Shown piece by piece: positions 23,166 through 34,999 of a stretch of DNA of 64,000 bases (position 1 is the stretch's first letter; the number at the start of each line of letters is the position of its first letter). The DNA lies in NCBI GenBank assembly GCA_026826555.1, contig JAKSZT010053764.1:39926568-39990567 (forward strand), given 5' to 3'. Under the pieces are notes generated by a model. That model did no database searches. It was not told the origin of the DNA and saw nothing but the letters and a program-made list of their open reading frames with translations. Position numbers and translations under genes: made by a program. The stretch is from Tolypeutes matacus (lineage: Eukaryota > Chordata > Mammalia > Cingulata > Chlamyphoridae).

Positions 23166-24077
23166 TACAGGTATCAACTGGTCCTCTTTAATTGAACTGT
23201 GGGAAATGGGACTCGGAGAACTGGCAGAAATGGTGATACTCATGCTATTACTATAAGTAATAAACTGTCCTTTATCTCTGACCCAATAGACTCATATCTC
23301 CAACCAGCACCCATGAAACTGTGGCAGGCTAATTTGTTAGTTTGCAAATAGGGTAACATCTCAGACCCTTCACAGTCCTTGACATAACCTCTAACTGAAA
23401 TTTAGCATTCCCTTCAAGTATGAATGCATACAGTAGACCTCACAGTATTAGCATTACCCATACTTTGTAACTAGTAGAAAACACAGATATTTTCATAAAA
23501 CAATACGTTTGTGGCAAATGTTTCAAACTAACATTCATGTCTATCAACATTTTGAAATCACAGTAGTTGATGTTATTAGTTAATGCATTAATATAGAACG
23601 ACATATATTACTATATCACAAATTTGTTTTTAAATATATTCATAACTATTTCAATATGATTGGTTTCCTTTGTAGTCCTATGTATTTTATTTTTATGCAC
23701 TTATTGCTTAATAATAATTGCTTAGTGGGTACAGAGTTTCTTTTTTGGGATGATGAAAAAGTTTTGGTAATGGCTGATGGTTATGGTAGCACAATATTGT
23801 GAATGTAACTAATATCGCTATTTGTACACATGAACATGGTTAAAATGGGAAATTTTGTGTTATAGACATGTTACCACAATATAGTTAAATTATTCAGAGA
23901 AGGTATCCACAAATTCTACTAGCTGGCACAAAAAAGTTTTTAAAAATTTCTGTATTCATTGCCTAAGGGTATGAACAGTACAGTAGAAACCAGAAAGAAG
24001 AAAAAGTAGATGAAATTATTAGCCTTTGGATTTCAATCAGCACCAGGGAAAATGGAGGAAACATACACTTCAAAACA

Positions 24078-24215
24078 GAAGATACGTTGTTCTGAAATTC
24101 AATTACTACAAACCCAGTTTTAGCTCAGAATCGACAAGAGGTACATTTGTTCTTGTAATTTCTAAAAGAAATGCACTGAGAGGTTTCAAGAGCATATACT
24201 TGGGGAGCACACAGG
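24078..24215 (+). repeat. 138-bp inverted repeat, left arm
   Basis: These 138 bases equal the reverse complement of 26,165-26,302 with seven mismatches and no gaps, about 95 per cent identity. They include ATTCAATTACTACAAACCCA and TTTCAAGAGCATATACTTGG. Homology stops sharply at both ends. The sequence is not one of the repeat families seen elsewhere in the window. Confidence 0.95.
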
Positions 24216-24691
24216 TACTCAGAGACTAAGAACTGCCAATATGTTGATTCCGAAAGATCTACACTGGAGTCCTTCAGTCTGCCTGAGCCTAGATAGAACC
24301 ACCTAATCCATGGGGTTTAGCATAAGGCTGGGCTCTTATCTCCACACTTTCTCCCTATGAAGCCTCAAATTCCAAAGTGGGTCTTCATTCCTCCAGTTTA
24401 AGACTTTAATACCTTATAAAATGCAATGCCCCTGAAAAGTAGAAATGGTTAATGCCATCATCATTCATTTAAATCTCACAGTGAAGAAGAAGTGAGAACA
24501 AACTATAAAGGCACTTGGGGTGAGGAATTAGAAAGGGTGCAGCTAATGTAGATAAATGACCTTTGCTAATTTTTATTCCTTCAGTATCTTGTTATTGATG
24601 ACTAAGAAAGGGATTCTGGGGATGTGAACTTTTTTTTTTTTTTTTAATTATTAATCCTCTCTTTCTTCTCTGTTTCTTTCTTGTTCTTTAG

Positions 24692-24760
24692 TGTCTGGTT
24701 TTATCGACAATCACCATAGCTGACCCAGATAAAGAATTTCAAGATTTCATTAATAAATTG
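24692..24760 (+). other. Candidate internal exon, 69 bp
   Basis: A long pyrimidine tract with a plausible branch site (ATTAAT) ends in TTCTTTAG just before it. The exon would end TTG with donor GTAAAA, which is weak. One frame is fully open and phase 0 across the 69 bases; it contains IADPDKEFQDF. The same frame hits TAG within the acceptor and a stop 30 bases past the donor. I cannot match the peptide to a known protein. It may be a chance pseudo-exon. Confidence 0.3.
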
Positions 24761-25689
24761 GTAAAAAACATTTCAGTAATTAATCTTCTCTAAAGAATAA
24801 TAATGGAAGTTGTAAAATTGATATGAGTAGTTAAAACCAAACTCTCATGATATATAAAGAACTAGTGGAATCTGCTTCTTAACCCCTATTTCTCTAATTA
24901 TTTCTAGAAATGCCTTTATATAGCTCTAACTACTCCTGTACTTTGCAGTGTTTCTTGTCATGGGCAATGACTGAGAGTGAGGATGGTGACGCCCAGGCCA
25001 TCACCATGTAGAAGAAGTAGAATGAAAGAAATCCAGGGAGACCGATCAGAGTACCCAGTGTCACTGTCATTAGTCAGCCTGATCTGGCCATCTTTCAGCA
25101 TCCCAGGCACCTCATTTAATGGGGGTGAGGGTCAGAGGTGGGAGGTTGGACTAAGTATCCAATTTTGAGGTCGCCATAGATCTGAGCCTTGAGGAGAAAG
25201 ACCTAATTTGGGCTGAGCTGATGCCTTCAAACAGTAGGAAGACCAGGCTGTTCCTACACCACAGGAGAAATAAGTCATATTAGCCTGGAATCCTGGAAAT
25301 GCCCATTTCAGGGCCTGTCATTAGGAAGCTCTAAATGAATTCCTGAAAGCCTTGCCTTTTCAGGTTTCTCATCTGTGAACTGACCAAAAGATTCCTGGGA
25401 ATCTTACTAGAGTGGCAAGTCCATCTTCAGCAGCCCTCCTCCCTTTTCCTTCTTGGCAGTATGTGCTGCCTCACGTCCCTTTCCAGCTACTCTGGCCATA
25501 TGTGATCAGTGCTCTATTACAGCAGAAGGGGGAAATAAAGATTTTAAAAGTATCAAAAGTCTTAGTACCTCGACATATATATTTTTTCTATCTCTAGAGA
25601 GTCTGCCTTAAAATATTCATATAGATATTAGGGAGTGGAGAGTTAACAATGTAGACACACAGGTGATCAAATACTAATGATGGAATAGC

Positions 25690-26110
25690 AGGCATCTTAA
25701 CAGCAATTTGGCTTTTTCCGCAGTAGAACGCGTTCTGCCCGAGCCTCCCAAAGCCCTCCGGTCTGCTACCCACCCCACACTCTCTCAAGGGTAAGCCGAC
25801 TTTTTCCATCAATTCAAACTGTCATGTCTCTCTTCTCCTGTCTCCTTTCTAATTTCAAACTGCAGCCCTGATTGATCCTTTCTTTTATGAAGGTTGCTCT
25901 TCCTGTCCAACTTGAAAAGCTTCCACGGCTCATTACCATAGCAATAGGAGCGCTCTGCTGAAATCAGCACCATCCGAGGGCTGCGGGGAGCACAGCACCT
26001 GGGCTGCCGCTCTCCCCCGCACACCCACCCACTCGCCCACACACAAGCCCCGCTCTCAGGCAGCAGCCATGTCAGGGCCGCTGAAGCAACTCTGAATTTC
26101 TTTCACTCAG
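25690..26110. promoter_or_regulatory. GC-rich block with RFX X-box-like palindrome
   Basis: This block inside the inverted-repeat spacer is richer in GC and CpG than its surroundings. ATTACCATAGCAAT at 25,932-25,945 closely matches the RFX-binding X-box palindrome. A REST half-site-like TCAGCACC lies 20 bases further on. A minus-strand frame of 77 codons crosses it but resembles no known protein. Promoter or enhancer function is inference. Confidence 0.35.
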
Positions 26111-26164
26111 CATAGGGACGATATTATCTTTTGAGCAAATTACTGGACACCTCCAGGCCTCTTT

Positions 26165-26302
26165 CCTGTGTGCTCCCCAAGTATATGCTCTTGAAACCTC
26201 TCAGTGCGTTTCTTTTAGAAATGACACTAACAAACGTACCTCTTGTCGATTCTGAGCTAAAATTGGGTTTGTAGTAATTGAATTTCAGAACAACATATCT
26301 TC
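26165..26302 (-). repeat. 138-bp inverted repeat, right arm
   Basis: This is the partner of 24,078-24,215 in opposite orientation. The spacer is 1,949 bp and holds the candidate exon and the GC-rich X-box block. The arms would pair as a long hairpin in RNA or in extruded DNA. Confidence 0.95.
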
Positions 26303-26692
26303 AGTGGGAAATATGAAAAATGAGCTGGACACTAGAAATTCTACTTATTGAAATATAAATAATATAATGTGATGTATAGCATGAAAACTAAGGTTGCTTT
26401 GTGACTTGTTCTGTATTCATAAAACATGGACAAGAACTGATTTCATTTTCAATATAGTTGTATTTTAAAAAATAAGAGGTAGTAATGTTAAAATATTATT
26501 TAATCATGTTTCATCTTTTTGAAAATTTATTAATATATACTCATGTTTGTAAAATAAAGGTTGTTTTGTTACTTGTACGCTCTTTTTTAGAAACGATTGT
26601 GACTGTTTAGAATTAAACAGACAATCTCTTCACTCATGCTAAAACAAGGAGTCGCTACCTCTACTCCTATTGAAAAAAAAAAAAAAAATAGT

Positions 26693-26784
26693 AGGGGAGT
26701 AGGTGCAGCTCAGTGGTTGAGCACCTGCTTCCCATATGTGAGGTCCGGGGTTTGTTCCCTGGTACCTCCTAAAAAAAAAAAAAG
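26693..26784 (+). mobile_element. Short SINE monomer
   Basis: GTGCAGCTCAGTGGTTGAGC (A-box region) and GGGGTTTGTTCCCTGG (B-box region) are followed by an A run. An A run also precedes it. Confidence 0.85.
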
Positions 26785-26889
26785 CAAAGGTTTAAAAAGA
26801 GTACAGACCTTGAAATCTAATAAGTATTAACACAAACATCTTTGACAATAGCCAACAATTTTCAGTGATTACTATTGTCATACTTTGTG

Positions 26890-27070
26890 TTAAATTCTTA
26901 ATTAGTCCCTGCAATAACAACTCTAGGGTATAGTACAATTATTATTATTGTACAAATGAAAGTGCAGGTTTGGAGATTAAGTAACTTGCTCTAAATCATA
27001 GGAAATGGTAGAGGTGGGATTGAAATTCAAGCGTGTCAGGCTCTAGAACTCAGACTTGTAACAGTTTTGC
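26890..27070 (+). mobile_element. MIR element
   Basis: GTACAAATGAAAGTGCAGG, GAGATTAAGTAACTTGCTC and GGTAGAGGTGGGATTGAA follow the MIR core order closely. Confidence 0.75.
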
Positions 27071-27289
27071 TATACCAGAATACTGGACATGGTTTATGTT
27101 CTATGGCCTTAGAAGTTCATGGACAACACAGGAGCCTTTCTATTTGAAGCCTCCTGGTGGCCAGAAGACTGGATTCAGGTCAGACTCTGCTTTCTAAGCA
27201 AGGCTGGGCCACCATTCAGCAGCATAGTATTTTTTCAGATATGCCAAAAGGTGGTGTTTACATGAAGTCGGAAAGAAACGCTCTGGTAG

Positions 27290-27545
27290 ACACATCTCTT
27301 GCCTTGCATGCAAAATTTACATACAATGAAATACATAAACATGAAGTGTGTATTCGCTGAGTTTTGACAAATGCTTTCACCCATGTAACCACAAAACCCT
27401 ATCAGGATATAAAATATTATCATCACCCTAGAAAGTTCCTTTCCAGTCAATCCCTACTCTATCTGAGAAACACAACCACTGTTCTTATCTTTTCTTCCTA
27501 CTTGGATTGGTTTTTTAAAGATTTATTTGCACTTACGTTAAGCTT
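27290..27545 (-). mobile_element. Antisense L1M 3' fragment
   Basis: TTTTGACAAATGCTTTCACC, CATGTAACCACAAAACCCT and CCTTTCCAGTCAATCCCTAC are standard antisense L1M 3' text. From 27,545 to 28,228 I recognise no gene or repeat. Confidence 0.75.
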
Positions 27546-28228
27546 CCCAGAGCCCTTCAGGTCATTTGTTACATCATTATCAAACTCCTACAGAGTAGAG
27601 TGGCTACCTGTATTAAAGAAGGCAAGGAAGAAAAAATTGTGCTTTTAAGTTTTTGTTTTTTTAACAAAAAACTCCTGTGGGATGCCCCACAAGGAGAGGC
27701 TTTCTCAGTATCAACAGTTTACAGACTTTCAATGAAGCATTCTTGTGGCTACCAAACTTATTTGACTGAGGCACGGACATTGAGCAGGTAAACATTGCCT
27801 GTAACTATGACAGGCCTGAGGGTTCTGACACCAACCTACATCGGGTAGACAGAGCAGGCTGGTTTGGCACTGAGGACTTGCCCATCACGTTTAGGGTCAG
27901 AAGAGAATGAAGGCAGAATCCTCAGCGACGCACAGGACCACTATGAGGTCAATATTAATAAGCTGCCTGATGAGACAGCCATCTCCCCGTAATTGAACAG
28001 GCACCATAGAGGGCCCCCCCTTCTAGAATGTGACAGTCTGCCCCTCTTCAGGAGACGACACCAGGCATGGGGATGAAAAAAAACACTAACACTGCTCTCC
28101 CCTGACAGCCCCTCCCACCCCATCCCCAACTTCCCTCTTTTGCATCACCACCAATCCTAAACCCTCATTCCTGATTGGTCAGAATATTTTTTTCTAAAAA
28201 TGAAACACATGGAAAAAAGTCTATAGGT

Positions 28229-28325
28229 GGGAAACAGATGTGGCTCAAGAGGTTCGGCATCCGTCTACCATATGAAAGGACCGGGGTTCTATCCCCGGGA
28301 CCTCCCGGTAAAAAACAAACAAACA
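28229..28325 (+). mobile_element. Short SINE monomer
   Basis: GATGTGGCTCAAGAGGTTCG and GGGGTTCTATCCCCGGG give the A- and B-box regions, with an AAAC-rich tail. CTATAG repeats on both sides. Confidence 0.88.
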
Positions 28326-28644
28326 AAAAAACAAAAACTCTATAGAGATACATTATTCTGAGTAGTTAAACCGTTTAATTTTAAATAGAACAAAAGTGTC
28401 ACTCCAAAGCGAATGACCAAAAAGAGCAATCAAGCAAGTCAGCCACAGCTAATTAACAACAGTATTTAAAGAATTAGCCACCAGACAGTTCAGGCTCTAG
28501 GTCAACAGAGAAGCAGACTATTTGTCTCTTCTCCCAAGGCTTGCAGAGAGTTCCTGTTCTCCATTTCCTGCTGAATCCGTTATCAAGAGTAGCCCCTTAC
28601 TTCCTTTTGCCCTTTGGCAGTCACAAGCATCCCTACCAGGTAGG

Positions 28645-28735
28645 AAGGGCAGGTATTAGAGTTCCCGTTTTACAGAAGAGGAAACTGTGGTTCAGGTGGC
28701 CTAAGTGGCAGCCTCCTGCTCACACAGCAAAATGA
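28645..28735 (+). mobile_element. MIR fragment
   Basis: CCCGTTTTACAGAAGAGGAA and CTGTGGTTCAGG are the MIR core, followed by CTCACACAGC. Confidence 0.8.
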
Positions 28736-29770
28736 AACATTTTATTTATCCGTTCATTGGTTGATGGACACTTGGGTTGGCTCCAGCTTTTGGCTATTGT
28801 GAATAATGCTGCTATAAACATTGGTGTACAGGATTCGGCCACAAGATAGAGATGGCACCGGACCGAACCCAGGACCTCCTATGTGGTAGGTGGGTGCCCA
28901 AGTGGTTGAGCCATCTGCTTCCTTAATTTTATTTTTCTGAAGAGATAAGACATTCACATGACTCAAACATTAAATAAGTATGTAGTGCAAAATGTCCTCT
29001 CTTGGTCTCCACCACCCCAGCTCCTACCCCCAGAAGGTAATTACTGTTATTAATTTCTTCTATGTTCTTCTAGAGCCTTTAATGCACTCTATTCTATACC
29101 ACTGACCTTTTCGTCAATCATTGTGAGATACTAGGATTGTTTTGATTTGCGTAACTTTAGAATGATTCTTGAAAATCAAGTAGTGTTAGTCCTCTGACTA
29201 TTATTTTCCTTAGTTGTTTTGGCTCTTCCAAGTCCTTTGCATTTCCCTTTAAATTTTAGAATCAGCTTTTCAATTTCTACCAAAAAAAATGCTGAGAAAT
29301 TGATTGGTATTGCACTGAATATGCATGTGCGCACGCGCACCCCCCCACACACACACACAAACTTACTTCCCTTTTACTCCAAATGAAGAATGCTAAGTCC
29401 AGGTGACTTAAAAATTTTTTACATTAAAATTATTTTCAAAAGATGATACATCCACACAGTAACAAATTCAAAACATAGTGAAAAGTATCTACCCTCTTCT
29501 AACTCCCAGCCAAGCAGTTTGTCCCTAAAGGCAATCTTTGTTACCGGTTTCTTGGGAATGCTTCTGGGTTATTCTCTGCATTGTCTTATATCCTCTCTTT
29601 CTGTCCCTCTGTCTCTCTCTTTTTTATAAGAATGGAAACACATCATACACATTGTTCTGACCCTTGCTTTTTGTCAATCTCCAACGTATTTCAGAGCTTG
29701 TTCCATATCAACACGTATAGTTCTGCCTCATTCTTTTTAATAGCTGCATGGTCCTGACATCGGTGCTTTA
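28736..29770 (-). mobile_element. Antisense L1 fragments, split by a SINE
   Basis: GGTTGATGGACACTTGGGTT and GAATAATGCTGCTATAAACA open the block. After the SINE (28,832-28,924) it continues with GATTGGTATTGCACTGAATA, and at 29,450-29,770 with TAGCTGCATGGTCC and related antisense text. At least two L1 copies are involved. A CA/CG simple repeat lies at 29,331-29,359. Confidence 0.7.
28832..28924 (-). mobile_element. Short SINE monomer, inverted
   Basis: CCGAACCCAGGACCTCC is the inverse B box and GGTTGAGCCATCTGCTTCC the inverse head. It sits inside an antisense L1 fragment. Confidence 0.8.
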
Positions 29771-29796
29771 AAGCCATGCATTTAAATGTCTTCCTC

Positions 29797-29986
29797 TTGG
29801 GAAGCGGCTGTGGCTCAATCAGTAGGGCTCCCGTTTACCATATGGGAGGCCCCGGGTTCGGTTCCTGGGGCCTCCTGGTGAAGGCAAAGCCCGCCTGCAC
29901 GGCGTGGTGAGCTGACCCAGCGAGCATAAGCAGCAAGGGGGGGATAAATGAATAAATAAATAAAATCTTAAAAAAATAAAAAAAAT
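29797..29986 (+). mobile_element. DAS-like SINE, full length
   Basis: Complete head, B box (GGGTTCGGTTCCTGG), GCTGACCCAGCGAGCAT and a graded AAATAAAT tail. The 13-bp perfect target-site duplication AAATGTCTTCCTC lies at 29,784-29,796 and 29,987-29,999. Confidence 0.95.
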
Positions 29987-29999
29987 AAATGTCTTCCTC

Positions 30000-31600
30000 C
30001 ATTTGTTCCTCTCTGAAGTTTGTGATTACACAGGCTTAACCATGGCAGACCCTGCATCAGCCAGGTGGCACTTTTCTATTCCAGACTGTCTTATTTGTTG
30101 ATTTATAGGTCCAAGAGATATCGGTTTATTGAGGGCAGAGACCCAATTATCCATAACTGTATCCTTCATTGCAAAATAAAGTTCTGCTCTGCAGATAGCA
30201 GATCCAAAGACAGAGGACAGCACAAAGTGTGCATCCAGCCAGCTCCAACTTTGTAGAGTAAGCGAGGGACTCAGCAAGAATAAGTATCCTTATGATTAGT
30301 GAGAAGGTGGTTTCTTAGAGATAAACTCTATATAGAGTATATACTTCAAAGGCTGCTCTGAGGTCCAAGATAACACCCCTTTGTATTGGGGTCTATTTAT
30401 ACATTGTCTTCTGGAATTTTCTCCACAACATCCTTTGGAAAGGGTTTTGAAAATCATTAAATCTGGCCGTGGCTGTCCATGGTGATTTTAGCAATTAAGC
30501 CATGTTTGGGCTGGGGGTGGAAAAGGGAGAAAACAGACTTGTGTCAAGTACTTTCTATAGTGGAGCTGTTTCACATTTACAAAGAAGTTCCGGATCCGTT
30601 CTGCCCTGAGCCCCTTTCTTCAGCAGTGTGTGCCTTTGTCAGAACCCGGCTTGCCCCCAGACACAGGCAGAGCGACGAAACAGCTGTTCATTCATAAAGA
30701 ACACTGGCTGTCTCCATAACAACCATGTTCTGTTAAAACACTGGACGGGTGCTTGGGTCTCCTGGCCTGGCTGCAAATGCCTGTGGTTTTTCATTGGGTC
30801 CACCAGGTGGATTGTGAAGCAGGTGGGCCTTTGGAGCCAGCTCCCCACTGGAAGGAATTGTGACTCTGAAGCTAACAAATCGGTGGGTGAAGCACACTGG
30901 TTTTCTGAGTCTTTTCTGAAATGACTTTGAAATCGATACCCGGGTATGACTGTAAGATCTAGCATAAAGAAAGTGCTTTGTTCAGTCTGTGACTTATTTT
31001 CTTGGTGATAAGCTTTACATTTTATCTGGGATTTTTTGTTTTGTTATAGGTTAAAGAGATTTCATCAAGAACAAGGATCATTTAGTTACTATTTTGAGTC
31101 TTGTTTTATTTGATGTCCACTGTAGAGATAGAGCCCTGAGAGTTATGAATTACTGAACATTTTTGCCCTTCGAACAAAACTGACATAGGTAGACACCGAT
31201 AATCAATAACTACATAAAATTTGGCCATATGCCTTTCAATACTCATCACATTGTTTACAAGATTTACAAATTCATGAACATAAATGTACATCACTATAAT
31301 TTATTAATGAAGTCCTATAAACAATAAATGCACCATGAACACAAAATAAAATATTAAAATCCATGAAGACTGCTGATACCTGCTGAATTTTTGGTGACTT
31401 TAGCAGCTCAGCCAGACACTCAAAGAGGAGAGCAGCTTAACATGAAAAGATTCTATTCTAGTTGAGTACTCAGGTCACTGAAGAATTTAAGTTCAGGCCC
31501 AGTGGGTCTGCCTCTTCTTGGTTGTCATAAAATTCTGGAAGACTCTTCTTCCTTGGTTATGCTAGACATTTGGCTTGCTAGAGCTGTAGCCAAGAGGACC
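30000..31600. other. No recognised gene
   Basis: The stretch looks largely unique. At 30,460-30,960 the sequence is less repeat-like and somewhat richer in GC, with overlapping open frames of about 100 codons on both strands that match nothing I know. Confidence 0.4.
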
Positions 31601-31601
31601 T

Positions 31602-31735
31602 ATGGTGGCTTGGAGCTATGTACCCTGGAAAAACATGTTCTTAACCTTAATCCGTTCCTGTGGATATGAAGCCATAAAGGTAAGTAGGACCTCTGGATGA
31701 GGTTACTTCAATTAAAGGGGGGCTCATTTATTCAC
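31602..31735 (+). mobile_element. MaLR-like LTR, 5' fragment
   Basis: TGGTGGCTTGGAGCTATGTA and GAAAAACATGTTCTTAACC match the start of the LTR at 22,134. It breaks off after AACTTCAATTAAA-type text. Confidence 0.75.
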
Positions 31736-32230
31736 TTATTTATTCATTCAATAAATTCGATGACTAGCTATTGAGTTCCTACCTTGTTTCAAGCACTGTT
31801 ATTGGAGTTGGAATACATCAGTGAAAATGATAAATATTCCTACCATTGTGAGCTTACATGCAGTGAAGAGGAGAGACAGTAAACCATCAACATAAACAGT
31901 AACAAAAAGCATAACGATGACCCTATATATTTTGTAATGTGCTTTAATGGTACATGAATATCTTTTATGCCCATTATCTTGTTGGAGGCAACAGATCCTA
32001 TGAGGTATAAGGCAATGAAGCCCAGGCTCCAGGTCATATGGTTAGTAAAAATAACAGTAGTAGCTAATATATACTGTGCTACCAATTGTCCTGAGTGCTT
32101 TATAGATGTGTTAATTCGTTTAATCCTAACTAAAACCCTAGAAGTTGCTTTCTACAACTGAGGCAAAGAGAGATTAAGTAACTTGCTGAAGGATTGTGGC
32201 CAATGCTGAGCCAAGATTTGAACTGGTACG
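31736..32230. mobile_element. L2-like and MIR fossils
   Basis: TTATTCATTCAATAAATTCG and CTTGTTTCAAGCACTGTTAT start an L2-like piece. From about 32,050 MIR text follows: TTGTCCTGAGTGCTTTATAG, GAGATTAAGTAACTTGCTGA, GATTTGAACTGG. From 32,230 to 33,000 I see nothing definite. Confidence 0.65.
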
Positions 32231-32999
32231 TGTAGAACCATCGTAAGTCTCATCCCTCTCTATAGTCATCATGGCTTTGAGTGCATACCTTCTCGGCAGA
32301 TTGTAAGCTCCATGAGGGCAGCTCCAGGCCTGTCTGCTCCACTGTTTTATTGGGCACACTGCAGGTGTCCACAAAGCCTGGAAACATAGGCAAATGTGCA
32401 TAATGTTCTCAAGGACATCTTTAAAAAAATAATAACATATGATCTGTTTTCAGACTTTATGGATATCCTGTAGGTACTCAGTAAATGTATGTTTTATGAA
32501 TGTATGAAACCTGGGTCCTCAAATCTTAACTTCCTACCTGACCACCCATACTCTCTAGATAGTTAAAATCTATTTCCTGCCATAGTTCTCTTTCTAAAAG
32601 TGCAATTTGGGGTGGGAGAGGGCTGGGTGAGGTGAGAGAGGGAGTAATTGTCTGGCACTATCCAAGAAGGAAGATTGTTTTGCCTTCCAGGGTCATCCTG
32701 TCCTTTGATATTTAAATTATTATACAGGTCACATTCTGTATGTCTACAGAAGGCCCAGTCCCCTCTGCAGGGGTCACTTCAAAGGATCCTGGGTGAGGGT
32801 CATAAATTGTCATAAATCCATTGGTTGCTGTTCTCTCCTCTTGCTGTGGACTTCTGCTCTAGATTTCTCCCACCTCTAGCCACCTCTTGACCACTTTGAT
32901 GTCTGCATAGCTTCTGGCTGTGTGCTAATATCACTCACCCCTCCTTCATTACTGATAGAATTTCTCTGATGGTTAACTGAACACACCCAAAAATAACAA

Positions 33000-33392
33000 C
33001 AGCGATTTTATTGGCTCATGGTTTTAGAGACCAGAAGGCTTGTTTCCTCGCAGAGTTGGCAGTGTTCTGGATGGCTGGCAATCTTTGGGTTCCTTGACTT
33101 TCCCATCATGTAAGTGATGTCTTCTCCTTTCTTTTCCTGGTTTTGTTGACTTCCAACTTCTGGACCCTCCCCATGGCTTTCTCTATTTCTGAATTTCTTC
33201 AGAAGGAAGAAATAGAGGACTCTGGTAATCTTCATTAAGACCCAACCTTACTCAGTTGGACCACATCTTAACTAAAAATAACATCTTCATGAGCTCCTAT
33301 TTACAGTGGGTTCACACCTACAAGAATGTGGTTTAAGATTAAGAACACATCTAAACTTGGAAGATATAACTCAAGCCACCACACCAGCCTGG
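33000..33392 (-). mobile_element. MaLR-like LTR, antisense, worn
   Basis: TTATTGGCTCATGGTTTTAG, GGACCACATCTTAACTAAAA and TTTACAGTGGGTTCACACCT are the reverse of this family's LTR text. It ends CAAGCCACCACA-like. Confidence 0.55.
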
Positions 33393-33869
33393 TCTGCTTC
33401 TCCTTGGACTTTTTAAAAATGAGATAGAAAACAATTTTTTTCTTGTTTAACTTTTGTTATTTTTAGGTTTCTATCACTTTGCAGGTGCACTTAATCTTTA
33501 CTGATACAGTACTGGTTTGTTTCATCTGATGGACACAAGCCTTTCTTTCTCTTTAGTTCCCCAAGGCACTGCTAATATGAGAGTGTTAGTTACAACTAGT
33601 TCCTCTCAAAAACTAAAAATACAGAAAAGAAAAACTTAACACCCAATCTCAGATATCACTGCCCTGGAAATCCAATGGCATTATCTCTTCTTGGGGTTAT
33701 CCCTTCCTAACTCTTCCCTGCTGCTACAAAGCTGGGGGCAGCTCCTTTCCTTCTTTCATCTGGGTCCCCCCTCATTCTGCTACTGGCAGAACATTACTTA
33801 AATGCCAATCACAAGAATGACTTTTCAAAACAGTATCAATTACATGACATTGAATGTTTAATGTCTCAG

Positions 33870-34470
33870 TCTGAAGATTCTACTTTTGTGTAGGGACTTA
33901 CCTTATTTGCATCTACATGACAAAAAGGATTTGCCAGTGAGATCCCTCCCAAAACTGGTGGGGACCTTCCCCTCAAAACAAAGTCCAGCTTCCATCAATC
34001 AAGATTGATGTGTAGCAATATTAGCATGTTCCGATTTCCAGCCATCACATATTCGGATGTCCATTGTCAGAATGCACTTCTACAGTTGTCAGGATGCTCA
34101 CAGAAGGCGAGTGTAGACTGAAGCTTTAACATCTATAGGTGTGCCCAAGTGGCCAAGCTCCACCCATGTATCTGCTACTCCTTGATAATTCTGACCCCTG
34201 TTGCTGGGTGCCGGTTTCAAATACAGCGCGCCAATCCCATGCTGGAGCCCCTGCACCAGGCTTGTACACTTCCCAAAGAAACCACAGTAAAGACTTTCTC
34301 CATCTCATTTGCTTTCTTGTCCTTGTAACCAATCCTGGTGTTTTCCCCCACGGGACCCCGCCCTTTCCCCTGGGAACTGAGTATAATAAATCTTTCTAAC
34401 TCTTGAGTCTCTCTCTTTCAATCTGCATCTGCCTTTACCATACCGCACATGAGGTAAAATGAACAAAATA
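33870..34470 (+). mobile_element. Endogenous retrovirus LTR with primer-binding-site-like end
   Basis: The block contains CCAAT (34,328-34,332 region), GAGTATAATAAATC as combined TATA/polyadenylation wording and CT-rich U5-like text. Just after the end lies TTGGTGCAGCGAGCG, placed and phrased like a tRNA primer-binding site. The 5' boundary is not fixed. From 34,471 to 34,990 GC-richer sequence with no repeat signature may be retroviral leader. No gag, pol or env frame is visible. Confidence 0.45.
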
Positions 34471-34999
34471 GTTGGTGCAGCGAGCGTACCAATTGGGCCC
34501 CAACAGGAGAGAGGTGCTAGCACCTATGTTGTTCTCAGCTTGCTAATGGAATTGGCCAGTGGGCAGAGGTGGCTTGGAAGGGTGCAGTGGCTTGCCAGCG
34601 AGCTTGTGTACTGTCCATGGCAGCTGTGCTGTCTGTTTGGGATTTGCCATCACTTCCCAGCCTCAGTTGTGGAACTTGAACTCCAAACCCTCCCTGAGCG
34701 TATACTGCTTCAATGCCAGGCGTAGGCCTCCCCCAGGTATGGTACCTTTAGGGTCCGGGGGTGAGGTGCGACACTGACTACCAGGTTCACGAAAGGCTCC
34801 CACAAAGGCAGAGGAGCTGGGCTACCCCTAGAGTACCGTGCGAGGTGCCTTAGCCAGCCACCTGGCCGCACCAGGAAGTGGCTGGACACATCTGAGTCAT
34901 AATTTACTCTAGGTATTTGTCTGATCCAGTGGGGTAGTAGGAGACTGTCCACAGGTAGCCCAAGGGCCTTGGGAGGGGCTGGTGTGGGGCACCCGCTCC

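Noticed and set aside
30465..30965. Possible conserved coding exon with about 100-codon frames on both strands
   Set aside because: Neither frame shows a known domain or splice-site support; kept only as unique sequence.
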